From the NCBI RefSeq assembly GCF_003319095.1, contig NZ_QOHI01000007.1:62001-126000 (forward strand): a stretch of DNA of 64,000 nucleotides. The letters run 5' to 3'. Shown here piece by piece: positions 27,308-36,117 of this stretch (positions are counted from its first letter, which is position 1; the number at the start of each line of letters is the position of its first letter). The DNA comes from Blastococcus sp. TBT05-19 (GTDB lineage Bacteria; Actinomycetota; Actinomycetes; Mycobacteriales; Geodermatophilaceae). Below the pieces are notes generated by a model that saw nothing but the letters and a program-made list of their open reading frames with translations, was not told where the DNA came from and did not search any database. A program made the translations under genes and the position numbers.

Positions 27308-27805
27308 GTGGACGTCCTGCGACGGAGGTCGGGCGCACGGCGGTCGAGCCGGTGGTGGGACCGCTGGCAGTGGTTCGCCCTGCTGACGGTGGCCCTCGTC
27401 TGCGTGGCTCTCGGTGGTGCGGCGCTGGTCGACCAGCTGCGGAGCCGGCCGGACGGCGGCGAGGTGATCGGCTGCCGCACCGAACGACCCGCCGACCGCC
27501 TGCCGGGTGCGGTCACGACGTGCGAGGTCGCGACCGCGGACGGGGCGGTGGAGCTGCAGACCGCGCGACGGCATCCGGCGGGCAGCGAGCTCGCCCTGCG
27601 CCGGACCGCGAGCTCGGTGTTCGACCCCGACCACAACGAGGACGAGCTGTGGTGGCTGGCGGCAGGAGCGGTGATCGCGCTCGCGACCTGGTGGGCCGGC
27701 CTGCCACCCCGCAGCGACCTGACCTACGGCCGCCACGCCGCTGCGCGAAACCCGAGGAGGAGTTCCCGGGTCAGACCGTCTCGAGCTCACGGAGACGCTG
27801 GCTGA
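27308..27805 (+). CDS. Small membrane protein of unknown function
   Basis: A 165-residue protein with two membrane segments (WFALLTVALVCVALGGAALV near residue 25 and WWLAAGAVIALATWWAGL near 120) and an extracellular domain between them containing two cysteines (VIGCRTE and VTTCEVA), which may form a disulfide. No family recognised. GTG 27308 follows the EEP gene by 16 bases, so it is probably the last gene of that operon. Its final 35 bases overlap the end of smc on the other strand. Confidence 0.6.
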   Translation: MDVLRRRSGARRSSRWWDRWQWFALLTVALVCVALGGAALVDQLRSRPDGGEVIGCRTERPADRLPGAVTTCEVATADGAVELQTARRHPAGSELALRRTASSVFDPDHNEDELWWLAAGAVIALATWWAGLPPRSDLTYGRHAAARNPRRSSRVRPSRAHGDAG

Positions 27806-30800
27806 TCACCCCGGTGATCCCGTCGCCCCGCATGCTGACGCCGTAGAGGGCGTCGGCGATCTCCATCGTGCGCTTCTGGTGCGTGATGATGATCAGCTGC
27901 GAGGTGGAGCGCAGCTGCTCCACCAGCACGAGCAGCCGGCCCAGGTTGACGTCGTCCAGCGCCGCCTCGACCTCGTCGAGCACGTAGAACGGCGAGGGGC
28001 GGGCGCGGAAGATCGCCACCAGCATCGCCACGGCGGTCAGGGAGCGCTCGCCGCCGGACAGCAGCGAGAGCCGCTTGACCTTCTTGCCCGGCGGCCGGGC
28101 CTCGACCTCGACGCCGGTGGTCAGCATGCTGTCGGGCTCGGTGAGCACCAGCCGGCCGGAGCCGCCCGGGAACAGGGTGGCGAAGACCTGCTCGAACTCG
28201 CGCGCCACGTCGGCGAAGGCCGCGGCGAAGACGTCGTGGATGCGGTCGTCGACCTCGCGGACGACGGTGAGCAGGTCCCGGCGGGTGTTCTTGAGGTCCT
28301 CGAGCTGGGTGGCCAAGAAGGTGTGCCGCTCCTCCAGCGCCGCGAACTCCTCCAGCGCCAGCGGGTTGACCTTGCCGAGGGTGGCGAGGTCCCGCTCGGC
28401 ACGGGCGACCCGTCGCTCCTGCTCGGCGCGCTCGTAGGGCACCGGCTCCGGTGCGGGCTCCCCCGCGGCCTCGGCCGCCGCCTCCTGCTGCGGGGTCGGC
28501 GGCACCGGGGCGGCGGGCCCGTACTCGCCGATCAGGGTGGGCAGGTCGACGCCGAACTCCTCGGCCGCCCGGCCCTCCAGCGATTCGATGCGCAGCCGCT
28601 GCTCGGTGCGCGCCACCTCGTCGCGGTGCACCTCGTCGGTCAGCCGGTCCAGCTCGGCGGTCGCGGCCCGGACCCGGCTGCGGACGTCGAGCAGCTCGGC
28701 CTCGAACCCGCTGCGCGCCGCGGCCAGGGCGTCCCGCTCGGCGGCGGCGCGGGCCAGGGAGCCCTGCAGCGCGGTGAGCGCCGCCTCGGCGTCCTGCCGC
28801 ACGCGGGCCGCGACTGCGGCTCCCCGCTGCCGGGCCACCAGCGCCGCCGCCGCCCGCTCGCGGGCGGCCCGCTCCTGCCGGGCCTGCCGACGCAGCGACT
28901 CGGCCCGGCCGTGCAGGGCCCGGGCGCGCTCCTCCGCGGTGCGGACCGCCAGCCGCGCCTCGGTCTCCGCCTGCCGGGCCGCCGCGACCTCGGCCCGCAG
29001 CCGGTCGCGCTCCTCGGTGGGCGGCTCCTCCTCGACCGGTGCCGCCTCGGCGTCGGCCAGCTGCGCCTCCAGCCGGTCCAGGGACTCCTGCGCCTGCTCG
29101 AGCGCCTGCTCCGCGCGCACCCGCGCGGCCAGCGAGCGCTCGGCCTCCGACGCGGCCGACCGCGCCGCCGCACCCAGCTCGGCCAGCGCGGCCGCCTCCG
29201 CCGAGCGAGTGCGGTCGGCGGCCTGCCGGGCGGCGAGCGCCTCGTCGACGTCGGCCGAGCGCGCCTGCGCCTCCTGCCGCGCGCTCGTGAGCTGCTCGGC
29301 GAGCTCGGCCGCGCGGGCGACCGCGGCGGTCAGCTCGGTGCCGGCCTCCTCGACCCGGGCGCGCAGCTCCAGGTTCGAGGGCGCGTCGACCTGCCCACCC
29401 AGGGCCCAGTCGGCACCGAGCAGCGCGCCGGTGGCCGTGACCGCGCGCACCCGCGGGTGGGTGCGGACCAGCGCCACCGCCGCGTCGAGGTCGGCCACGA
29501 GTGCCACCCGCTCGAGGGCACGGGCCAGTGCGGGGCGCAGCGGCTCCGGGGCCGTCACGGCGTCGAGCGCCCAGCGGGCACCCGCCGGGAGCTCCGGCCA
29601 GCCGTCGCGCGGGACCGGCGGCAGGCCGCCGGTCACCAGCAGGCCGGCCCGGCCGCCCTCGGTCCGGTTGAGGTGGTCCAGCGCGGCGGCGGCCTCGGCC
29701 ACCCCGGCGACGACGACGGCGTCGGCCATGCCGCCCAGCGCGGCGGCGACGGCCACCTCGTCCCCCGGGGCGACGGCGAGCTGCTCGGTGACCGGCCCGA
29801 CGACGCCGGCCAGCCCGGCGTCGAGCACGGCGGCCGCCCCGTCGGCAGGGGTCAGCCCGAGGGCGAGGGCGTCGCGGCGGGCCTGCCAGGAGGCGCGGTC
29901 GCGCTCGGCGGCGCGCTCGGCCTCGGTCAGCTCGGTGACCCGGCGGGCGACCGCGGCGTGCGCGGCGAGGGCGTCCTCGTGGGCGGCCACGAGCGCGACA
30001 TCGGTGTCCTCCAGCTCGGCCACCTGCCCGCGCCGGTCGGCCAACCGGTCGGCGGCCACCTCCGCGCGGTCCGCTGCCTCGGCCGCGGCGAGGGTCAGCC
30101 GGTCGATCTCGGCCTGCCCGGCACCGACCCGGGAGCGGGCGGCGGCCACCTGGCCGGAGAGCCGGGCCAGGCCCTCGCGCCGGTCGGCGAGCGCCCGCGC
30201 CGCGGCGACCCAGGCCTTCTCCGCGGCGGCGAGCGCGGTCTCCAGCTCCGCCCGCCCGGCGACGACGGCCGCCAGGCGCTCCCGCTCGGAAGCGAGCCCG
30301 GCGGCGAGCTCCGCCTCGGTGGCGGCCACCCGGTCGGCCTCGGCGTCGAGCTGGTCGGGGTCGCGCCCGCTCGCGCCGGCCGGGGCGCTCGCGGAGAGGT
30401 GCCGGTGCCGCTCGGCGGCCAGCTGGCCGACGCTGCGGAAGCGCTCGCCCAGGGCGGAGAGCCGGTACCAGGTGTCCGACGCCGTCTGCAGCCGCGGTGC
30501 GCCGGCGGCCAGCTCGCGCTCCAGCTCCGACTCGCGGCGGGAGACGACGGAGAGGTCGCGCTCGACCAGGGTGCGGCGCTCGCGGGCCGCCGTCTCGTCG
30601 GCGACGTCGCGGTCCAGGGCGTCGCGCAGCTGCACCAGGTCGTCGGCGAGCAGCCGCAGCCGGGCGTCGCGCAGGTCGGCCTGCACCCCGGCGGCGCGGC
30701 GGGCCACCTCGGCCTGACGGCCCAGCGGCTTGAGCTGGCGGCGGAGCTCGGCGGTGAGGTCGGCCAGCCGGTCGAGGTTGGCCTGCATCCCGTCGAGCTT

Positions 30801-31337
30801 GCGGAGCGCCTTCTCCTTGCGCTTGCGGTGCTTCAGTACGCCGGCGGCCTCCTCGATGAAGGCGCGGCGGTCCTCGGGTCGGCCGGAGAGGACGGCGTCG
30901 AGCTGCCCCTGGCCGACGATGACGTGCATCTCCCGGCCGATACCGGAGTCGCTGAGCAGCTCCTGGACGTCGAGCAGACGCACCTTGTCGCCGTTGATCT
31001 CGTACTCGCTCTCGCCGGAGCGGTACATCCGGCGGGTGATCGAGACCTCGGTGTAGTCGATCGGCAGCGCGCCGTCGGTGTTGTCGATGGTCAGCGTCAC
31101 CTCGGCCCGGCCGAGCGCGGGGCGGCCGGCGGTGCCGGCGAAGATGACGTCCTCCATCTTCCCGCCGCGCAGGCTCTTCGCGCCCTGCTCGCCGAGGACC
31201 CAGGCGATGGCGTCGACGACGTTGGACTTGCCCGAGCCGTTGGGGCCGACGACGGCGGTGATGCCCGGCTCCAGCCGGAGCGTCGTCGCGGACGCGAAGG
31301 ACTTGAAGCCCTTGAGCGTCAGGCTGGAGAGGTGCAC
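27771..31337 (-). CDS. smc: Chromosome segregation protein SMC
   Basis: ATPase that organises and segregates the chromosome. The 1188-residue protein has the N-terminal Walker A GPNGSGKSN (about residues 31-39), a long coiled coil, a hinge near residues 510-660 (LTPADGAAAVLDAGLAGVVG and GLLVTGGLPPVPRDG), a second coiled coil rich in A, R and E, and the C-terminal signature LSGGERSLTAVAML with Walker B PFYVLDEVEAALDD. Length is normal. It ends head to head with the small membrane protein gene with a 35-base overlap. Confidence 0.97.
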   Translation of the reverse strand: MHLSSLTLKGFKSFASATTLRLEPGITAVVGPNGSGKSNVVDAIAWVLGEQGAKSLRGGKMEDVIFAGTAGRPALGRAEVTLTIDNTDGALPIDYTEVSITRRMYRSGESEYEINGDKVRLLDVQELLSDSGIGREMHVIVGQGQLDAVLSGRPEDRRAFIEEAAGVLKHRKRKEKALRKLDGMQANLDRLADLTAELRRQLKPLGRQAEVARRAAGVQADLRDARLRLLADDLVQLRDALDRDVADETAARERRTLVERDLSVVSRRESELERELAAGAPRLQTASDTWYRLSALGERFRSVGQLAAERHRHLSASAPAGASGRDPDQLDAEADRVAATEAELAAGLASERERLAAVVAGRAELETALAAAEKAWVAAARALADRREGLARLSGQVAAARSRVGAGQAEIDRLTLAAAEAADRAEVAADRLADRRGQVAELEDTDVALVAAHEDALAAHAAVARRVTELTEAERAAERDRASWQARRDALALGLTPADGAAAVLDAGLAGVVGPVTEQLAVAPGDEVAVAAALGGMADAVVVAGVAEAAAALDHLNRTEGGRAGLLVTGGLPPVPRDGWPELPAGARWALDAVTAPEPLRPALARALERVALVADLDAAVALVRTHPRVRAVTATGALLGADWALGGQVDAPSNLELRARVEEAGTELTAAVARAAELAEQLTSARQEAQARSADVDEALAARQAADRTRSAEAAALAELGAAARSAASEAERSLAARVRAEQALEQAQESLDRLEAQLADAEAAPVEEEPPTEERDRLRAEVAAARQAETEARLAVRTAEERARALHGRAESLRRQARQERAARERAAAALVARQRGAAVAARVRQDAEAALTALQGSLARAAAERDALAAARSGFEAELLDVRSRVRAATAELDRLTDEVHRDEVARTEQRLRIESLEGRAAEEFGVDLPTLIGEYGPAAPVPPTPQQEAAAEAAGEPAPEPVPYERAEQERRVARAERDLATLGKVNPLALEEFAALEERHTFLATQLEDLKNTRRDLLTVVREVDDRIHDVFAAAFADVAREFEQVFATLFPGGSGRLVLTEPDSMLTTGVEVEARPPGKKVKRLSLLSGGERSLTAVAMLVAIFRARPSPFYVLDEVEAALDDVNLGRLLVLVEQLRSTSQLIIITHQKRTMEIADALYGVSMRGDGITGVISQRLRELETV

Positions 31338-31408
31338 GGGAAGGAGACTCTATCCCCGGTACGACGGTTCCAGGTGGGGCGCGAGGCCCGTGGTGCAGGT
31401 GGGACGGA

Positions 31409-31603
31409 CTACCGGGCGAGCGCGGGCTCGGCGGCGTCGCCGGTCATCGAGAGCAGCTCGTGGGCGATGGCGGCGTCGCGCTGGGCGCGGAGCTCCGCGA
31501 GCTCCTGCTCCAGCCGGCGGACCTTCGCCCGCAGGATCGCGTTCTCCTCGACCACTCGGAGTTCCGCGGAGGTGACGACGTGACCGAAGAGGGCCTTGGC
31601 CAT
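31409..31603 (-). CDS. Small coiled-coil protein
   Basis: A 64-residue protein starting MAKALFGHVVTSAELRVVEE and predicted to form one coiled coil (ILRAKVRRLEQELAELRAQR). Short proteins beginning MAKALLGHV with a coiled coil are widely conserved in Actinobacteria without a defined role. It lies between mutM and smc on the same strand, with its own 166-base upstream region that contains an 11-bp inverted repeat. RBS not obvious. Confidence 0.65.
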   Translation of the reverse strand: MAKALFGHVVTSAELRVVEENAILRAKVRRLEQELAELRAQRDAAIAHELLSMTGDAAEPALAR

Positions 31604-31680
31604 GGCGGGAACGGCCTTTCGACTGCGGGAGGGGTGACCGGCGCCCCGGGAAACGGTCGGCGCGGTCTGGTCTTCTCAGG

Positions 31681-31745
31681 GTGACACCACCGGACACGCA
31701 GGTCAACGGCGGCGCAACGGCCCTCCCGGAACCGGGTGGTGTCAC
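31681..31745. repeat. 11-bp inverted repeat upstream of the coiled-coil gene
   Basis: GTGACACCACC at 31681-31691 is perfectly repeated in inverse at 31735-31745 (GGTGGTGTCAC), 43 bases apart. It lies 78 bases or more before the coiled-coil gene start and after mutM. Could be a paired regulator site or the stem of a terminator for mutM; nothing else is visible in this gap. Confidence 0.5.
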
Positions 31746-31769
31746 GTTCGTCACGTCCCGGCAACGGGG

Positions 31770-32648
31770 TCAGGTCGTGCGACGGGCCCGCGGGCGGGGC
31801 TGGCACGTGGGGCAGCTGTAGCTCGACCGGTTCATGAACGGCTCGCGGCGGATCGGCGTCCCGCAGCGGGGGCAGGGCCGGTCACCCTGCCCGTAGACGG
31901 CGAGGAAGCGGGAGAAGTACCCGCTCTGCCCGTTGACGTCGACGTAGAGGGAGTCGAACGAGGTCCCGCCTTGGGCCAGGGCCTCCCCCAGCACGTCGCG
32001 GATGCCGTCGAGCAGGTCGTGCACCTGGGCGTTGGTGAGCTTGTCGGTGGGCCGGGCGCCGTGCAGGCGGGCCCGCCACAGCGACTCGTCGGCGTAGATG
32101 TTGCCGACCCCGCCGATCAGCGTCTGGTCCAGCAGCGCGCGCTTCACCTCGGTGCGCCGCCGGCGCAGGGCCGCGGCGAAGGCCGCGGTGTCGAAGGAGG
32201 GGTCCAGCGGGTCGATCGCGATGTGCGCCAGCCGCGGCGGGATGCCCTCCCCCGTGCTCTCCTCGACCGCGAGCCCGCCGAAGGTGCGCTGGTCGACGAA
32301 GCGCAGCTCGCGGCCGCCGTCGGTGAAGGTGAACCGCGCGCGCAGGTGGGTCTCGTCGGGCGCCGACGGCTTCTCCACCAGCAGCTGGCCGCTCATGCCC
32401 AGGTGCCCGACCAGCGCCCGGCCCGAGGGGGCGCCGTCGGCCTCGGCCAGCGGCATCCACAGGTACTTGCCCCGCCGGTGGGCGGCGGTGAAGGTGCGGC
32501 CGGTGATCGTCTGCACGAAGTGGTCGGTGCCCTCGAGGTGCCGGCGCACGGCGCGCGGGTGGTGCACCTCGACGGTCGCGACGGTGCGCCCGGCGACCCA
32601 CTGCTCCAGGCCGCGGCGGACCACCTCGACCTCGGGAAGTTCCGGCAT
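31770..32648 (-). CDS. mutM: Formamidopyrimidine-DNA glycosylase
   Basis: Removes 8-oxoguanine and formamidopyrimidines and nicks the DNA. The 292-residue protein begins [20 protein letters not shown] with the catalytic N-terminal proline and E3, has [13 protein letters not shown] of the helix-two-turn-helix, and ends in a zinc finger (CPRCGTPI with SCPTCQ). All catalytic residues are present. It follows rnc by 34 bases and precedes smc, the conserved actinobacterial order. Confidence 0.96.
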   Translation of the reverse strand: MPELPEVEVVRRGLEQWVAGRTVATVEVHHPRAVRRHLEGTDHFVQTITGRTFTAAHRRGKYLWMPLAEADGAPSGRALVGHLGMSGQLLVEKPSAPDETHLRARFTFTDGGRELRFVDQRTFGGLAVEESTGEGIPPRLAHIAIDPLDPSFDTAAFAAALRRRRTEVKRALLDQTLIGGVGNIYADESLWRARLHGARPTDKLTNAQVHDLLDGIRDVLGEALAQGGTSFDSLYVDVNGQSGYFSRFLAVYGQGDRPCPRCGTPIRREPFMNRSSYSCPTCQPRPRARRTT

Positions 32649-32682
32649 CGGGATCGGCCTCCCTGGTCAGGCGTCGGTGGGA

Positions 32683-33447
32683 TCAGGCGTCGGAGAGGGT
32701 CCGCCAGGCGGCCTCGGCGGCCTCCTGCTCGGCGGCCTTCTTGGTGCGCCCGGTGCCCCGGCCCCGGACGACGTCGGCCAGCAGCACCTCGGCGGTGAAC
32801 GTCTTGGCGTGGTCGGGGCCCTCGTCGGCGACCTGGTAGACCGGCGCCCCCAGGCCGGCGGCGGCACCCAGCTCCTGGAGGCTGGTCTTCCAGTCCAGGC
32901 CCGCACCGCGGGTGGCGGCCTCGACCAGCAGCGGGTCGAAGAGCCGGTGCACGATCGCCGAGGCGGTCTCCAGCCCGCAGCCGAGGTGGATCGCCCCGAT
33001 CAGCGCCTCGAGCGCGTCGGCGAGGATCGAGTCCTTCTCCCGGCCGCCCGTGGTCTCCTCGCCGCGCCCCAGGAGCAGGTGCGCACCCAGGCCGCCGTCA
33101 CCGAGCCGCCTCGCGACCCGCGCCAGCGAGGTCATGTTCACGACCGAGGCGCGCAGCTTGGCCAGCTGGCCCTCGGGGAGCTCCGGCTGGCTGCGGTACA
33201 GCTCGTCGGTGACGACGAGGCCCAGCACCGAGTCGCCGAGGAACTCCAGGCGCTCGTTGGTGGGCAGGCCGCCGTTCTCGTAGGCGAACGACCGGTGGGT
33301 CAGCGCCAACGACAGCAGGCCGCCGGGCAGGTCGACGTCGAGGACGTCGGACAGCCAGGCGGCGGCCCGCTGGGCGTGCTCGAGCCCGCCCGGGGGACGT
33401 CCGTCGACGGCACCCTCGGGAGGGTGCGCGGCGGCCGTCGTCCCCAC
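32683..33447 (-). CDS. rnc: Ribonuclease III
   Basis: Cuts double-stranded RNA and processes rRNA precursors. The 254-residue protein has an N-terminal extension of about 30 residues, the catalytic signature [16 protein letters not shown], the second acidic site [11 protein letters not shown] and a C-terminal double-stranded RNA-binding domain ([20 protein letters not shown]). GTG 33445-33447 fits, 19 bases after the rpmF stop, with GAG 9 bases upstream. rpmF-rnc-mutM is one operon. Confidence 0.95.
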   Translation of the reverse strand: MGTTAAAHPPEGAVDGRPPGGLEHAQRAAAWLSDVLDVDLPGGLLSLALTHRSFAYENGGLPTNERLEFLGDSVLGLVVTDELYRSQPELPEGQLAKLRASVVNMTSLARVARRLGDGGLGAHLLLGRGEETTGGREKDSILADALEALIGAIHLGCGLETASAIVHRLFDPLLVEAATRGAGLDWKTSLQELGAAAGLGAPVYQVADEGPDHAKTFTAEVLLADVVRGRGTGRTKKAAEQEAAEAAWRTLSDA

Positions 33448-33466
33448 GGCGGTCAGCTCGGGCGGA

Positions 33467-33646
33467 TCAGACGGAGAGGACCTGGCGGCCGGCGTACTGG
33501 CCGCAGGTCGGGCACGCGATGTGCGGGGGCTTGAGCTCGCCGCAGGCGCGGTTGGGGCACGGGGACAGGGTCGGCGCGACGGCCTTCCACTGCGACCGGC
33601 GCATGCGGGTGTTGGCCCGCGACATCTTCCGCTTCGGAACGGCCAC
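33467..33646 (-). CDS. rpmF: 50S ribosomal protein L32
   Basis: A 59-residue ribosomal protein that reads [20 protein letters not shown] and has the four zinc-ribbon cysteines ([10 protein letters not shown] and IACPTCGQ), the C+ zinc-binding form. The GTG at 33644-33646 has GAGGAGA 6 bases upstream. It begins one base before the DUF177 stop and precedes rnc, the normal actinobacterial arrangement. It is too short to stand out among overlapping frames but its sequence is unambiguous. Confidence 0.96.
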   Translation of the reverse strand: MAVPKRKMSRANTRMRRSQWKAVAPTLSPCPNRACGELKPPHIACPTCGQYAGRQVLSV

Positions 33647-33647
33647 G

Positions 33648-34283
33648 TCAGTTCTCCTCTGGGGTGGTGGATTCGCCGGGGGTGCCCGACGAGGAAGCAG
33701 GGGTGCCGAACTTCGCGGCGAGCGCGGCCCAGCGGGCGTCGACGATCTCGTGCGAGTGGTCGGCGGGCAGGTCGTCGAGGCGCTCGCCGCAGTCGACGCA
33801 CAGGCCGGCGCAGTCCTCGGTGCAGACCGGCGCCAGCGGCAGGTTCAGGACGACGGTGTCACGGGCGAGCGGCTCCAGGTCGAGGAAGTCGCCCTCGATC
33901 CGGCGCACCTCGTCCTCCTCGCTCGTCGCCTCGGTGGTGCTGCCCTCGTAGGCGTACAGCTCCTGGATGTCGAGGCGCAGGGTGTCCTCGATCGGCTCCA
34001 GGCAGCGGGCGCAGGAGCCGACGACCGGGACGTGCAGCTCCCCGGTGACCAGCACGCCCTCCATGACCGACTCCAGCCGGAGCTGCAGGCGCACGTCGGC
34101 CTTCTCGGGCACGCCGATGAGCTCGACCCGCCACTCGGCCGGCGCCGGCGCCGTGCGGTCCAGCTCCTGCATGGACCCCGCCCGCCGGCCGAGCTCCCGG
34201 AGGTCGAGCTTCCAGGGGTTGGCAGCAGGACGCCGGTCCGGGGAGGACGGGGCGCCGGTGCGGTGCGGCTGAGCGGCAGGCAT
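33648..34283 (-). CDS. DUF177 / YceD family protein
   Basis: A 211-residue protein of the YceD family, encoded next to rpmF in most bacteria and linked to 23S rRNA or ribosome assembly in some species. The cysteines [24 protein letters not shown] match the family's conserved C-x2-C pattern, which probably binds zinc. N-terminal 30 residues are proline and arginine-rich. It ends with a long low-complexity S/T/G tail ([15 protein letters not shown]). Confidence 0.92.
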   Translation of the reverse strand: MPAAQPHRTGAPSSPDRRPAANPWKLDLRELGRRAGSMQELDRTAPAPAEWRVELIGVPEKADVRLQLRLESVMEGVLVTGELHVPVVGSCARCLEPIEDTLRLDIQELYAYEGSTTEATSEEDEVRRIEGDFLDLEPLARDTVVLNLPLAPVCTEDCAGLCVDCGERLDDLPADHSHEIVDARWAALAAKFGTPASSSGTPGESTTPEEN

Positions 34284-34400
34284 GTCAGTACTCGCGGTCG
34301 GGAGCGGGAAGGGGAGGCCGGCCGGGGCGAAGACCCACGGCGGTCGGACCAGGGATCAAGACTACCCGATCCCCTCGGCCCGCCCATCGTGCGGAACGTC

Positions 34401-35084
34401 TCAGGGTTCGCGGAGGGTGGTGCGGGCCTTCTCGACCGAGCGCAGCATGCGCTCCAGCGTCGTGCCGAACTCGGCCAGCCGGGTGTCGACGTACTCGTCG
34501 ACCTCCGCCCGCATCCGGGCGGCGTCGGTGTGCGACTGGGCGCCGAGCTCGTCGGCGCGGTCCACCGCGCTCCGGTAGACCTCGGTCTCGGTGATGAGCC
34601 GCTCGTGCTCGGCCTGCGCCTCGGCCAGCATCTGCGCGCGCAGCTGCCGCCCGTCGGCCAGCAGCGCCTCCGCCTCGGCCTCCGCCTCGAGGACGATCTG
34701 CTCGGCCTCCTCCTGCGTGCGGGTCAGCAGGTCGTCGCGCTGGCGACGGGCGGTGCCCAGGATCTCGTCCCGCTGGTGGCGGGCCTGGACGAGCAGCTGC
34801 TCGCTCTCCGTGCGCGTGCGGCCGGTGAGCCGCTCCGCCTCGGCCTGGGCCTGCTGCAGGATCTCGGTGCGCTGCTCGACGATCGCGCCGGCCGCCTGCA
34901 CGTCCTCCGGCAGCGACTCCCGCAGGTCGTCGAGCAGGTCGAGCACGAGGTCGCGAGGCACCATGCAGGACGCCGACATCGGCACCCCGCGGGCGTTCTC
35001 GATGACCTGGGTCAGCTCGTCGACGGTCTCGTAGAGCCGGTAGACGACCTCGGTGTTGTTCTTGCCGCGCGTGGGCCGGGTCAT
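34401..35084 (-). CDS. sepIVA: DivIVA-domain septation protein (SepIVA-like)
   Basis: A 227-residue protein with a DivIVA-like N-terminal segment (about residues 14-60, VYRLYETVDELTQVIENARG) and a long coiled coil rich in E, A, Q and R (EAEAEAEALLADGRQLRAQM). The gene order coaD-here-DUF177-rnc is the same as for mycobacterial SepIVA (Rv2927c), which acts in septation and cell-envelope growth. ATG 35082-35084 overlaps the coaD stop (ATGA). Function by synteny and domain, not by distinct motif. Confidence 0.85.
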   Translation of the reverse strand: MTRPTRGKNNTEVVYRLYETVDELTQVIENARGVPMSASCMVPRDLVLDLLDDLRESLPEDVQAAGAIVEQRTEILQQAQAEAERLTGRTRTESEQLLVQARHQRDEILGTARRQRDDLLTRTQEEAEQIVLEAEAEAEALLADGRQLRAQMLAEAQAEHERLITETEVYRSAVDRADELGAQSHTDAARMRAEVDEYVDTRLAEFGTTLERMLRSVEKARTTLREP

Positions 35085-35566
35085 CGGGAGGACCGCCGGG
35101 CGTGCTCGGCGAGCCGGTCGTGGACGGCCTTGGGGACCAGCTTGGAGACGTCGCCGCCGAACGTGGCGATCTGCTTCACGAGGCTGGAGGAGAGGTGGCC
35201 GACCTGCGGCGCCGTGGGCACGAACAGCGTCTCGATCGCGGCCAGCTCGCGGTTCATCTGCGCCATCTGCAGCTCGTACTCGAAGTCGCTGACCGCCCGA
35301 AGCCCCTTGACGATCACCGGGATGTCCTGGGCGCGGCAGTAGTCGACCAGCAGCCCCTGGAAGCTGTCGACGGTCACGTTGGGCAGGTCGGCGACGGCCT
35401 CGCGGAGGAGCTCCATGCGCTCCTCGACCGGGAACAGCCCCGCCTTGCCCGGGTTGACCAGCACGGCCACCACCAGCTCGTCGTAGAGCGTGGCGGCCCG
35501 GGTGATGACGTCGACGTGCCCGTTGGTCACCGGGTCGAAGGAACCTGGGCAGACGGCGCGTCTCAC
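35081..35566 (-). CDS. coaD: Pantetheine-phosphate adenylyltransferase
   Basis: Fourth step of coenzyme A synthesis: joins AMP to 4'-phosphopantetheine. The 161-residue protein begins MRRAVCPGSFDPVTNGHVDV with the T/HxGH-type nucleotide-binding motif (TNGH), and has LVDYCRAQDIPVIVKGLRAV and SSSLVKQIATFGGDV near the end, all family features. GTG 35564-35566 overlaps the rsmD stop. One operon with recG-rsmD. Confidence 0.96.
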   Translation of the reverse strand: MRRAVCPGSFDPVTNGHVDVITRAATLYDELVVAVLVNPGKAGLFPVEERMELLREAVADLPNVTVDSFQGLLVDYCRAQDIPVIVKGLRAVSDFEYELQMAQMNRELAAIETLFVPTAPQVGHLSSSLVKQIATFGGDVSKLVPKAVHDRLAEHARRSSR

Positions 35567-36117
35567 GGTCGCCGACCGTACCGGAGCACGGCCTCGCCGT
35601 AGCGCCGGTCGCGCAGGCCTTCCAGGGGTGTCGGCCACTCCCAGGGCTGCTCGCGGCTGGACCGCTCGACCACCACGACGCCGCCGGGCGCCAGCCAGCC
35701 GCCGCTGACGAGGGCGCGCAGGACGCCCAGCACGTCGTCGACGGGCACGTCGTAGGGCGGGTCGGCCAGCACCACGTCGAACTCCGCGGGCGCCGGACCG
35801 GCGACCACGGCCGGGACGGAGCCGGCCACCACCCGGCCGCCGGGCAACCCGACGGCGGCCAGGTTCGACCGCAGCACCGGGAGCACGCCGGACGAGGACT
35901 CCACGAAGACGGCGGACGACGCGCCGCGGGAGAGCGCCTCGAGCCCCAGCGCACCCGAGCCGGCGTAGAGGTCGAGCACCGCGGCGCCCTCGAGGTCGAC
36001 CAGCGAGCCGAGCGAGTTGAACAGCGCGCCCCGGGCCTTGTCGCCGGTCGGCCGCACCCCGGCCGGCGGGACCTTGATCCGCCGTCCTCCCGCCAGGCCC
36101 GCGATCAGCCGGGTCAC
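35563..36117 (-). CDS. rsmD: 16S rRNA (guanine-N2)-methyltransferase RsmD
   Basis: Methylates G966 of 16S rRNA. The 184-residue protein has the SAM-binding motif LDLYAGSGALGLEALSRGA and the catalytic LADPPYD. The GTG at 36115-36117 is preferred over the GTG 15 bases upstream because GGAG lies 5 bases before it and it overlaps the recG stop (GTGA). N-terminus RLIAGLAGGRRIKVP is typical. Confidence 0.94.
   Translation of the reverse strand: MTRLIAGLAGGRRIKVPPAGVRPTGDKARGALFNSLGSLVDLEGAAVLDLYAGSGALGLEALSRGASSAVFVESSSGVLPVLRSNLAAVGLPGGRVVAGSVPAVVAGPAPAEFDVVLADPPYDVPVDDVLGVLRALVSGGWLAPGGVVVVERSSREQPWEWPTPLEGLRDRRYGEAVLRYGRRP

Noticed and set aside
27879-31583. Very long open frame (over 1200 codons) on the plus strand opposite smc
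   Set aside because: It is the antisense shadow of smc, produced by high GC content; it has no motif, an arginine/leucine/glycine-rich composition and no RBS, and smc on the other strand has all its catalytic motifs.
32683-33801. Longer version of rnc beginning about 350 bases upstream
   Set aside because: The extension runs across rpmF and the DUF177 end in a different frame and is arginine/proline-rich shadow; GTG 33447 fits the family length.
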